Shown here: positions 1 to 7,441 of the stretch, one piece after another | How positions within the stretch are numbered: position 1 is the stretch's first letter | Layout: each line of letters starts with the position of its first letter | NCBI GenBank assembly: GCA_002495065.1 | Contig: DADT01000029.1 | Location: 18,959-44,132 of the forward strand | Direction: 5' to 3' | Origin: Methanoregula sp. UBA471 | GTDB lineage: Archaea; Halobacteriota; Methanomicrobia; Methanomicrobiales; Methanospirillaceae | Length of the DNA: 25,174 nucleotides | Program-made: the position numbers and the translations under genes | The notes under the pieces: generated by a model | Database searches by the model: none | The model's input: only the letters and a program-made list of their open reading frames with translations | What the model was told of the DNA's origin: nothing

Positions 1-599
1 CATATTTTGGTGCGATGGCAGCATCGGCCAATTATGCATGGGCAAACCGTCAGATAATAAGTCATACTGCGCGCCAGGTACTCTCAAAAATGTTCAGGAT
101 CGGTTATGAGGAGATGCCACTTGTTTATGATGTCGCGCACAATGTGGCAAAGATCGAGGAGCATTCGCTGGATGGGAAGAGCGTGGAAGTCTGTGTCCAC
201 CGGAAAGGGGCGACCCGCGCATTCGGGCCGGGATCGCGCGATCTTCCCGGCGATCTTATGTCGATCGGACAACCGGTGATTATACCGGGAAGCATGGGGA
301 CGAGCTCCTATGTCCTGCATGGAACCAGGCTTGCCATGGACAAAACATTCGGGAGTACCTGCCATGGTGCCGGGCGGATCATGAGCCGTACTCAGGCAAA
401 GAAGAGTCTTAACGGCAGGGAAATTACGGCAAATCTGTTGAAGGAGGGGATTATTGTCAGGGCACACAGTGAGAATGCCATTGCAGACGAAGCCCCCGGG
501 GTCTACAAGCCCAGCGATGAGGTCGTAAATGTTGTCCACGAGGTGGGAATTTCCCGGCTCGTGGCACGCCTCTCGCCTCTTGGGGTGATTAAAGGATGA
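1..599 (+). CDS. rtcB: RNA-splicing ligase RtcB, C-terminal part (cut by the left edge)
   Basis: RtcB joins RNA 2',3'-cyclic phosphate and 5'-OH ends in tRNA splicing and RNA repair, using GTP and Mn2+. The reading frame is open from base 3, so the gene starts outside the window. About 198 residues of a family usually near 480 are visible. Counting from the internal Met at 15, I see the HRKGATR block with its metal-ligand-type His (residue 62), the CHGAGR block with the His that is guanylylated in this family (residue 117), and the usual C-terminal GVIKG ending whose Lys contacts the guanine nucleotide (residue 193). All are intact, so the visible part looks functional. The stop overlaps the next start as ATGA, which indicates translational coupling with the downstream gene. 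Confidence 0.95.
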   Translation, partial: YFGAMAASANYAWANRQIISHTARQVLSKMFRIGYEEMPLVYDVAHNVAKIEEHSLDGKSVEVCVHRKGATRAFGPGSRDLPGDLMSIGQPVIIPGSMGTSSYVLHGTRLAMDKTFGSTCHGAGRIMSRTQAKKSLNGREITANLLKEGIIVRAHSENAIADEAPGVYKPSDEVVNVVHEVGISRLVARLSPLGVIKG

Positions 600-1171
600 G
601 CTGCCGGGCCGCCTTTGTCTGGCAGACGAAACAACATTTCAACCGGTATATTGAAGACTGCGGGATTACGTGCGAGCTTGTCACCCCTCATATGCTTGCA
701 GCACCCTTTTATCGTGGTTCTTTCAACTGCCTCATCATTCCAACAGGTTTTGCAAATCCTGCGTATTCAAACCTGCTCCCGGCGCTCCGCTCGGCAGCTC
801 CACGGATTGAAAGGTTCGTTGAACATGGCGGAAACCTCCTCGTCTTCGGCGCAGCTGCCGATAAACCGGATGCCTACGACTGGCTTCCGTTCCCGGTACT
901 GTACCGGCATGACTGTCACCCGCGGCGGATCGAGTGCACACCGGATACTGATGGCGGGACTATCATTGATGATTATGATCCCCTGTCAATCGAATGCGAT
1001 GGTTCATTCCCTTCCCACGAAGGCGAATGCAGGGGAGCCGCTGAATCAAGCGATGTAATAATTGAAAAACGGGTCGGAAGCGGGAGAATAATCGTGACCA
1101 GTGTCCACGAATTTCCTTCAAGGAAATTTTTGAAAAATTTCTGCAGCACAGGAAAAGAGACCGTCTTCTGA
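596..1171 (+). CDS. Hypothetical protein, possibly with a glutamine-amidotransferase/ThuA-like fold
   Basis: I do not recognise a named family. The 191-residue soluble protein shows alternating strand/helix patterning. A segment CLIIPTGFANP is followed by a helix, then FVEHGGNLLVFG, a layout seen in class I glutamine-amidotransferase-like and ThuA-like Rossmann domains, where a strand ends near a glycine turn and is followed by 'GG.LL.FG'. The amidotransferase nucleophile Cys is not evident at that position, so an enzymatic amidotransferase is unlikely. The start is fixed by a 4-base ATGA overlap with rtcB, and the two genes are probably co-translated. That suggests a link to RNA repair, or simply operon packing. 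No signal peptide or membrane segment is visible. Confidence 0.7.
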   Translation: MSCRAAFVWQTKQHFNRYIEDCGITCELVTPHMLAAPFYRGSFNCLIIPTGFANPAYSNLLPALRSAAPRIERFVEHGGNLLVFGAAADKPDAYDWLPFPVLYRHDCHPRRIECTPDTDGGTIIDDYDPLSIECDGSFPSHEGECRGAAESSDVIIEKRVGSGRIIVTSVHEFPSRKFLKNFCSTGKETVF

Positions 1172-1361
1172 TCGGGCACATTGTATTAGAATAGTCCACG
1201 AGAGCTGAATAAAGGAAAAGTGACACGTCATCGTGCGCGGTAGCAGGAGATCAGACTCTGACCGGTCAATTCATTCGTTTAAGGGCTCCGAAGAAACACC
1301 CATGAACGGGAGTTCACACCGAACCATGAAAATCATTAAACCATGTAATTTTATGAGGGCT

Positions 1362-1395
1362 CCCCGCCTCAGGGCCCCTCCGAGGCACGGCGGGG
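1362..1395. repeat. GC-rich hairpin
   Basis: CCCCGCC at 1362-1368 pairs perfectly with GGCGGGG at 1389-1395. An alternative inner pairing is gcctc (1366-1370) with gaggc (1382-1386). It lies 190 bases after the end of the small gene and is not followed by a T-run, so it is not an obvious terminator. It resembles the GC dyads of the neighbouring repeats. Confidence 0.5.
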
Positions 1396-1432
1396 TGGTG
1401 CAGTATATACAAATATGCTAATAGACACTGAT

Positions 1433-1881
1433 CCGCCGCGGTGGCACCCCGTCTGGGGCGGCAGGGTTAATCGCAAATAATTATGAGAAATAAACATTCC
1501 TTACATCTGTTTAATTCAATCTCATGGGAAATCGGCTTTGTTGAAACAGGCATGAACAGGGATGGTTCTCACCCAAACCATGAAAAATTGTGAAGGTACG
1601 ACTACCATCCGCAACAGGCTCTCGAGAGAGCAGGGGCGGTTCAAGTAATTGAAGCGCCGCGGGGGCGTCCCTTCGGGGGCGGCGCAGGTCATCGCAGTAA
1701 CGGAATTGGCTCTTCCCGAATTACTGGAATTGTGTTATTTTCATGGGAAATCCTCACAATATTTTTCTCAACGCTCTTTTTGGGCTACGGCACGTAATGC
1801 CTCCGGCGTTGTGGCATCCCCTCTGGAGCGATAATTCCAGAGAAGGTAATACAACACCATCGCAAAGCGCAGGGGCGGTTC
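1433..1881. repeat. Degenerate tandem direct repeat, two units of about 210-230 bp
   Basis: Three landmarks recur in the same order. First, a GC-rich dyad begins at 1433 and again at 1651 (offset 218). Second, 'tcatgggaaatc' occurs at 1522-1533 and at 1741-1752 (offset 219). Third, a segment starting 'accatc' and ending in 'gcaggggcggttc' ends at 1642 and at 1881 (offset 239). The extra 20 bases in the second unit fall where a third, related dyad sits (about 1802-1830, 'gtggcatcccctctgg'). The first unit's third landmark has about 13 extra bases containing the palindrome ctctcgagag (1619-1628). Collinearity of all three landmarks supports an old tandem duplication. Confidence 0.6.
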
Positions 1882-1883
1882 GG

Positions 1884-1902
1884 GGGGACAGGCACGGTCC
1901 CC
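1884..1902. repeat. REP-like hairpin (ggggac / gtcccc)
   Basis: GGGGAC at 1884-1889 and GTCCCC at 1897-1902 form a 6-bp stem around a 7-base loop. The 'ggggacaggcac' wording resembles short palindromic repeats that accompany REP-type (Y1) elements in many genomes; that resemblance is from memory only. No transposase is nearby. Confidence 0.35.
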
Positions 1903-2170
1903 TCCGATAATAGGTGATTCGCAATTTGTTGGAATATTAGGGTTTCAACACAGTCGGGAAATCATCATTCATAACGTTCCCGTGGGCTTTGCTCCCGCCA
2001 CTGAGGTATTTCCCCTACCGGGAATCAGTAGAGATCTAACTATCCGTTATTCATCAGGTTTGGAGTTTCTCTAAAAGCCCGTTAAAGATTATTCTGAAGC
2101 TGTTACTGATGGTAACTACAGGTATTGTTAAACAATCATTGCCATGAAATTTCAGCAGGGGGTTTGAAGG

Positions 2171-2180
2171 TTTATTATAT
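2171..2180 (+). promoter_or_regulatory. TATA-like promoter element of aglB
   Basis: The sequence tttattatat, with purines just upstream (gaagg, BRE-like), is centred about 28 bases before the aglB ATG. No Shine-Dalgarno sequence precedes that ATG. Archaeal transcription usually starts about 25 bases downstream of the TATA centre, so the mRNA is probably leaderless or nearly so. Confidence 0.5.
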
Positions 2181-2203
2181 TTTTACTTCATTAGTATGTA
2201 TCA

Positions 2204-4873
2204 ATGGATCTGGCCAGCCTTACGAAACACCGGACTTATCGTATTGCAGCAGTCATCCTCATTTTCATGGGTGTGGCGTTCGTTCTCAGGATGATCCCTG
2301 CATTTTTCATCAGAGATCCGGGATTTTTGTACACGTATGACACGGATTCCTGGTATACCCTGAGACAAATCGAGCTCATGGTCAGGGACTTTCCGCAGTA
2401 TAACTGGTTTGATCCGATGACCGCGTATCCAACAGGAAAGCTGGTCGACTGGGGGCCGCTGTACCCGTTCATCGCTGCCACGCTTTGCCTGATCACGGGT
2501 GCAACCACCCGCAGTGCGATAATTTTTACCGCAGGCTGGGTTGCCCCGATCATGGCCATGCTCATGGTTCCGGTGATGTACCAGCTGGGAAAGACAATAC
2601 GGGACAGAAATACGGGAATTATCGCGGCGGGACTGATGTCAGTGGTGTCTGTCCAGTATTTTGCCTTATCATCGTATGGATGGGTCGATCACCATATCGG
2701 GGAAGTCCTTTTCAGTACCCTCTTCCTTCTCGGGTATATCTATACGCTGACCTATGTGAAAACTCACCCGGTAGATGTAAAAGAGATAAAAAGCCTCCAT
2801 TACCCGCTGGTCCTTTCAACCATAACCGGCATCCTCTTTTTCCTCGCTCTCCTTGTATCAACCACCGTAATTCTTACATTGGCAGTAATTGCAGTCTATA
2901 CCTTTGTCCAGACGATCATCGATTATTTCCAGAAGAACGATTCCATCTACCTGCCGGTAGTAAATGGAGTAACGCTTGCAGTATCAATACTTCTCCTCTT
3001 CATCTTCGGATTCAAATCCGAGGGCCTGTCAATAACCCGGTATTCGATAGGGATACCGTACGTTCTCCTCGCGCTTATTGCCGGAACGCTCGTTCTGTTT
3101 ATTCTTTCATCACTATTCCGGGGAAAAAAGGGTGTATACCTGATAAGTCTTGCCGTGCTTGCTGCCGGAAGCATTATTTTTATTCAGATCTATCCTCCAT
3201 TCCAGACGTTAAGCCAGCAGGCAATGGCACTGTTATTCGGCTCGTCGGAGTATTCGGTAAGTGTCGTTGAGACTCTTCCCTGGACGTTGTCAGGTGCCTG
3301 GGACAATTTTAATGGTGCGCTCATCCTGATGGCCGGGGGGTTGCTGGTACTGGGATATCAAACCGTGAAAAAACGGGAGAGCCGGTACATTTTCCTGTTG
3401 ATCTGGTCAGTGGTGATGCTGCTGGTGACCATACGGTTCCAGAGATTCGTATATTTTTTTACCGTAAATGTTATTGTGCTGGCTGCCATCTGCATCGCTG
3501 AACCATTCACCTGGAAGGGAGGCTCGCTGGGTGGATACGGATCAGCTCTGCTCGGCCGTTTTTCCCAGCCTCACCTCTCATCCACGGATACGGCAGGTGA
3601 CCCATCGAAAAAAAATCCATCTGCGGTAAAACAGGATAAAAAGAAAGCCGGAAAACATCCCGGTAAAAAAACACCAGAACATCTTGACACAATAAAAAAT
3701 TTTACCATTCTTGCAATCGTGCTTCTCACCATCGGTCTTGTTGCAGTGACGGTCGCACAGGAGATCCGGTATGGTCTGGACACCCCACGAAACGAAATCT
3801 CCCGCGACTGGATCGACTCGCTGGAATGGATGGAATCCGGTACGCCTGAGACCGGGGTCGATTACTATGCATCGTATGACGCAGGGGAATTCACGTATCC
3901 GGCTGAATCGTACGGGATTATAGGACTGTGGGATGCCGGCCACTGGATTACTTTTTTCGCCCACCGGATTCCTGTCACCAACCCGTTTCAGGATAATCTG
4001 GGGGGTCCTGAAGGTACTGCTGCATTTTTCCTGAGCGTGAATGAATCACAAGCCAATAGTATCAGTGAGAAACTCGGGGGAAAATATGTTGTCACCGATT
4101 CAAAAATGGCAGTCGATACGTTCACAAACCTTGTACCATGGCAAAGCAATTCCGTCGACATTTCCCCGTACATAAAATATTTCCTTGTACCGGACACCAG
4201 TGACGTCACGAGCCTGAAGATCACTCATAAATTCGACGAGGCGTATTTCCAGTCGATGGTGGTGCGTCTTCACAATTTTGACGGTTCAATGATCGTTCCG
4301 GGAACGGTTAATTATGTCCGGTATGAAATACGGCAGCCCACTGCACGTGAAACTTCAGAAATATCCGGTTTTGCCAGGGTCATCATAACGGACAGGTTCA
4401 TCAATGCCTCCGATCTCGATACCACCACACCCATCATGAAAGAAGGACCGGAACTCCTGCCAACTGAATATGCAAATATTTTTTCAGATCTTCCGGACAG
4501 GCCGGTGCAGCAGGTTCCGGCACTTCAGCATTACCGGCTGATCCACGAGTCCATGGAAAACGCATCAGTCATCCCATTTCCGGAATCCGATCCGATCACC
4601 CTTCCCGGAATAAAATATGTAAAAATATTTGAATATGTCAAGGGAGCGCAAATACATGGTGAGGGTATTATTGAACTGCCTGTTGTGACAAACACCGGGC
4701 GGACATTTGTGTACCGGCAGGAGAGTGAAAATGGCAGGTTTGTTGTGCCCTACCCGACCGGGGGAAGTCCCTATGACGTTCGTGCAACAGCTGATTACCA
4801 TATTGTTGGCACATCCCGGTACATTGCAGTGACAGAAGATGACATAACCGAGGGCAGGCAGGTCAATCGGTAG
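2204..4873 (+). CDS. aglB: Archaeal oligosaccharyltransferase, AglB/Stt3 family
   Basis: AglB transfers a lipid-linked glycan to Asn in N-X-S/T sequons on the outer face of the membrane. The 889-residue protein has an N-terminal membrane segment (about 12-35), then the first-loop acidic motif YDTDSWY (D46, D48). About a dozen further membrane segments run to about residue 425, with a loop carrying the S-V-V-E signature (E356) typical of the catalytic Glu loop. A Lys-rich cytoplasmic-type stretch (about 466-495) precedes a last membrane segment (about 500-520) and a large globular domain. The usual WWDYG sequon-recognition motif reads L-W-D-A-G here (W576, D577), so two of five positions differ. 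The globular tail is rich in beta structure. The ATG at 2204 fits the TATA distance. It converges on the minus-strand gene at 4918. The family is certain; activity on standard sequons is less so. Confidence 0.93.
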   Translation: MDLASLTKHRTYRIAAVILIFMGVAFVLRMIPAFFIRDPGFLYTYDTDSWYTLRQIELMVRDFPQYNWFDPMTAYPTGKLVDWGPLYPFIAATLCLITGATTRSAIIFTAGWVAPIMAMLMVPVMYQLGKTIRDRNTGIIAAGLMSVVSVQYFALSSYGWVDHHIGEVLFSTLFLLGYIYTLTYVKTHPVDVKEIKSLHYPLVLSTITGILFFLALLVSTTVILTLAVIAVYTFVQTIIDYFQKNDSIYLPVVNGVTLAVSILLLFIFGFKSEGLSITRYSIGIPYVLLALIAGTLVLFILSSLFRGKKGVYLISLAVLAAGSIIFIQIYPPFQTLSQQAMALLFGSSEYSVSVVETLPWTLSGAWDNFNGALILMAGGLLVLGYQTVKKRESRYIFLLIWSVVMLLVTIRFQRFVYFFTVNVIVLAAICIAEPFTWKGGSLGGYGSALLGRFSQPHLSSTDTAGDPSKKNPSAVKQDKKKAGKHPGKKTPEHLDTIKNFTILAIVLLTIGLVAVTVAQEIRYGLDTPRNEISRDWIDSLEWMESGTPETGVDYYASYDAGEFTYPAESYGIIGLWDAGHWITFFAHRIPVTNPFQDNLGGPEGTAAFFLSVNESQANSISEKLGGKYVVTDSKMAVDTFTNLVPWQSNSVDISPYIKYFLVPDTSDVTSLKITHKFDEAYFQSMVVRLHNFDGSMIVPGTVNYVRYEIRQPTARETSEISGFARVIITDRFINASDLDTTTPIMKEGPELLPTEYANIFSDLPDRPVQQVPALQHYRLIHESMENASVIPFPESDPITLPGIKYVKIFEYVKGAQIHGEGIIELPVVTNTGRTFVYRQESENGRFVVPYPTGGSPYDVRATADYHIVGTSRYIAVTEDDITEGRQVNR

Positions 4874-4917
4874 ACAATTTTTAAGACAGGATATCCGCGA
4901 GAAAATATTTCACAGTA

Positions 4918-6060
4918 TTATTTACCCTGACCGTGACTGGTTATCACCGTTTGATAAAATTCTTCGATATCAACGGTGATGTGATCCCAGTCAAATGCCT
5001 GGGCAGAGAGAATACAGGAATCCCTCATTTCCTTATGGCGCGTGAGTGCGAGGCGGATGGTATTACCAAGATCTTCAGCTGACAGTGAACAGAGGAATCC
5101 ATTGCTATCGTTAATTAAATCACGGATCGCATTCGCCGGATGATCTATGGTCACAACGGGTAGCCCGCAGGCCAGTGCTTCAAGCGCGGAAATCCCGAAA
5201 CCCTCCCGCGTGGAGGGAAGTACAAATATTTTTGAGGATTTCATATGAGCGATGATATCATCGTAATTTTCCTGGAATCCTATCAAGTGAACCTGGTCGT
5301 TAATGAAATATTCATTAATTTGCTTCGCAATGGAATCGTGTTCGGGTCCTTCACCGATAATCAAAAGTCTGAGTGCAGGTTTGTCAGTGAGAAGTTTGCT
5401 GAAAGCCTGAATCAAAATATCAGCATGTTTCTCTCTGATCAATCTTCCCACGAATATGATGTCCGAGACAGAATCAGAAGGCCGGATGGACTGGATTTTT
5501 TGTAATTCAACACCATTCGGAATAATCTTAATGTTCGAAGATATTCCGAGAATTTCAAGGTTATTTGCAGTTGTTTTCGACACGGCGATAGTATTTGAAG
5601 TCAGCCTTACCACCAGTCGTTCTGTGCATATCCCGGCAAATCCCTTCCATCCGAGATATTCATACCAGTAGTCCCCCCAGACTTCATGCCAGGTGATTAC
5701 CAGAGGGATTTTTTTCATCCTTGAAACAAATTTTGCCGAAAAACATGAGAAATAGGGAAACTGCTGGCAATCAATAATATCGATTTTTTCCTTCAGTAAG
5801 GGAAGAATAAGACATAAACTAAAATAAAGGGGCTGCCAGAGCGATCTTCGGCCGCCTGTATACAGTTTTTGTGCAGGACAGACACCATGCAGGATTATCC
5901 CCTCTCGTATGAGAATGTCCTCACCATCCCAGAATTTCATGCCAAAAAGATGGACATCATGCCCACGGCGGGATAGCCTTACGGCAAGTTCCCATACACG
6001 CTTTTCAACCCCCCCTTTGACGTAAGGATAGATGACATCGTAGATGAATGCGATCTTCAT
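4918..6060 (-). CDS. GT4-family glycosyltransferase
   Basis: This 380-residue GT-B fold enzyme moves a sugar from a nucleotide donor to an acceptor glycan in the cytoplasm. The N-terminal half has the acceptor-side loop GGVEKR (16-21). The C-terminal half has the donor-side FVGRLIREK (203-211, phosphate-binding Arg and Lys) and the E-x7-E motif (E286, E294) in TREGFGISALE. There is no membrane segment. It starts with ATG only 9 bases after the stop of the upstream GT2 gene, so both are one transcript and the pair probably acts in sequence. Its stop lies 44 bases from the aglB stop (convergent). Donor and acceptor sugars cannot be told from sequence. Confidence 0.92.
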   Translation of the reverse strand: MKIAFIYDVIYPYVKGGVEKRVWELAVRLSRRGHDVHLFGMKFWDGEDILIREGIILHGVCPAQKLYTGGRRSLWQPLYFSLCLILPLLKEKIDIIDCQQFPYFSCFSAKFVSRMKKIPLVITWHEVWGDYWYEYLGWKGFAGICTERLVVRLTSNTIAVSKTTANNLEILGISSNIKIIPNGVELQKIQSIRPSDSVSDIIFVGRLIREKHADILIQAFSKLLTDKPALRLLIIGEGPEHDSIAKQINEYFINDQVHLIGFQENYDDIIAHMKSSKIFVLPSTREGFGISALEALACGLPVVTIDHPANAIRDLINDSNGFLCSLSAEDLGNTIRLALTRHKEMRDSCILSAQAFDWDHITVDIEEFYQTVITSHGQGK

Positions 6061-6069
6061 CCTGCTTAC

Positions 6070-7227
6070 CTACAGGTCATTGGTATTCTCATTGAGAAGC
6101 ATCATACTCTGGAACACTGCGAAAAGAAAGATCTGGATTCCGCTCACGATCAACACGAGGGATATTATTGCCGTGGAAATCTCTGAGATAAAACCAAAAC
6201 TCATCGATAGCCAGTGGAGGAATATGTTCAGACCAACAAGTATTCCGGCAGAAACCAAAAAAAAACCCAGAACGAGGAATATTTCGAGATTGTGGTATTT
6301 CATCAATAGTTCTATGATCCCTGCCCTGCTCTCATACCCGTGAATAACCGAATAGGTCTTCATGAGGAACCCTGAAAGAACGACCTGAACACCCCCCATC
6401 ACCAGGATTGCGCCAAGAATGAAGGAATGGAGATGGGAAGATTCAATTTCACCCTGAATATAAAAAAACATCATCAGGAAAAGCCCGGTTAATGAAAACA
6501 AAAATCCCGGGATGGCGATAAAGGGTAACGGTTTCATAAGGAGAACAAACCGGATGTGGCGCCATCCATCAGCAAAACTATGCAATTTGGACGGTGTCAG
6601 TCTTGGATAATAATCGATAGGGACTTCAACGATTTTCAACCCCTCTTTTGAAGCCATAACAAGCATTTCAGAAGCGAACTCCATGCCTCCGCTTTTTAAT
6701 GTGAGACGGTCAAATCCTTCGCGGGTAATTACGCGAAACCCGCTGTGTGCATCAGAAAAATGTGTATGGAAAAATACATTAATCATCCATGTCAGAAGAG
6801 GATTGCCGATATACCGATGGAGCCCGTCCATCGAATCCTTATGAATTATGCCTTTAAAGCGTGAGCCGATAACAAAATCCGCACCATTCCTCAGAGGGGC
6901 GATTAGTTTTGGAATATCAAAAAAATCGTATGTATTGTCTGCATCCCCCATAACAATAAAACGACCCCGTGCGTGCCTGAACCCGGTAAGATAGGCATTT
7001 CCATAACCGTTTTTTTCAGGATGGACAACATTTGCTCCAAGAGATTCAGCAATCTCCGCTGTCCGATCGGTCGATGAATCAGCAATGATGATCTCGCCTC
7101 TGATTGCATTGTCGTGAAATACTTTCTGTATTCTGGTTATGCATTCTCCAATGGTCTGCTCTTCATTGAGAGCAGGAAGTATTACCGAGACATCAATACT
7201 GTTTTCATTGCTGGAATGCTGATCCAT
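6070..7227 (-). CDS. Membrane-anchored GT2 glycosyltransferase (Dol-P-sugar synthase-like)
   Basis: The N-terminal GT-A domain (about 12-230) has the SVILPALNEE opening, the nucleotide-sugar metal motif GDADNTYD (D95, D97) and DAHSGFR (159-165), as in dolichol-phosphate mannose synthases and related polyprenyl-phosphate glycosyltransferases. It is followed by four membrane segments (about 235-257, 268-290, 315-338, 350-375). The enzyme probably loads a sugar onto a lipid phosphate on the inner face. I chose the ATG at 7227 (385 residues), which has AGGA about 9 bases upstream; a TTG at 7281 would add 18 poorly conserved-looking residues. It is the first gene of a two-gene minus-strand unit, divergent from the dehydratase gene at 7442. 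Confidence 0.88.
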   Translation of the reverse strand: MDQHSSNENSIDVSVILPALNEEQTIGECITRIQKVFHDNAIRGEIIIADSSTDRTAEIAESLGANVVHPEKNGYGNAYLTGFRHARGRFIVMGDADNTYDFFDIPKLIAPLRNGADFVIGSRFKGIIHKDSMDGLHRYIGNPLLTWMINVFFHTHFSDAHSGFRVITREGFDRLTLKSGGMEFASEMLVMASKEGLKIVEVPIDYYPRLTPSKLHSFADGWRHIRFVLLMKPLPFIAIPGFLFSLTGLFLMMFFYIQGEIESSHLHSFILGAILVMGGVQVVLSGFLMKTYSVIHGYESRAGIIELLMKYHNLEIFLVLGFFLVSAGILVGLNIFLHWLSMSFGFISEISTAIISLVLIVSGIQIFLFAVFQSMMLLNENTNDL

Positions 7228-7313
7228 TGTATGTCCTGCTAAATAGTGCGTGATATACAAAATAATTGACTTTGAATTCAATAAATGATTGGAAAAAGAA
7301 TTTAAAAACCGGA

Positions 7314-7350
7314 TTATTCGAATGATTCAGGAAATATTCATTTCGAATAA
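7314..7350. promoter_or_regulatory. Perfect 9-bp inverted repeat, candidate operator
   Basis: TTATTCGAA (7314-7322) and TTCGAATAA (7342-7350) are perfect reverse complements separated by 19 bases. Both contain TTCGAA. The pair sits in the 214-base divergent region between the minus-strand GT2 and the plus-strand operon, just upstream of the TATA-like element at 7357. A regulator bound here could control both directions; this is inference. Confidence 0.4.
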
Positions 7351-7356
7351 AACGTG

Positions 7357-7366
7357 AATATATAAA
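7357..7366 (+). promoter_or_regulatory. TATA-like promoter element of the plus-strand polysaccharide operon
   Basis: The sequence aatatataaa is a near-ideal archaeal TATA box. A start about 25 bases downstream of its centre would give a leader of about 55 bases before the ATG at 7442. That leader carries AGGGGG at 7431-7436 as a strong ribosome binding site. Confidence 0.5.
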
Positions 7367-7441
7367 CAATCAATTGAACACAAGAAACGCACATCTTTTT
7401 CGCTGTGACTCTGAAATAATAATAATTAAAAGGGGGAATGC

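Larger units (their letters stand above)
1172..2203. other. Gene-free, repeat- and hairpin-rich intergenic region
   Basis: About 1 kb separates the rtcB pair from aglB, and I see no credible coding region in it. Short open frames follow the GC-rich repeats and lack ribosome binding sites or recognisable products. The stretch holds degenerate direct repeats (described separately), several GC-rich hairpins, and paired short motifs such as 'catgaac(g/a)gg' at 1301 and 1551. The last 40 bases carry a TATA-like element for aglB. It may be a graveyard of small non-autonomous repeats, or it may carry an untranslated RNA; neither can be proven here. Confidence 0.6.

Noticed and set aside
1630..1660. 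tRNA-like T-arm wording (ggttcaa) near a GC stem
   Set aside because: No matching acceptor, D or anticodon arms could be built around it, and the same wording recurs as part of the direct repeat.
1649..1834. 61-codon plus-strand frame in the repeat region
   Set aside because: It runs straight through the GC dyads of the tandem repeat, lacks a ribosome binding site and resembles no protein.
2485..3270. 261-codon frame overlapping aglB in another frame
   Set aside because: Its Cys/His/Pro/Arg-rich composition is an artefact of reading codons for hydrophobic residues out of frame; aglB is unmistakable there.
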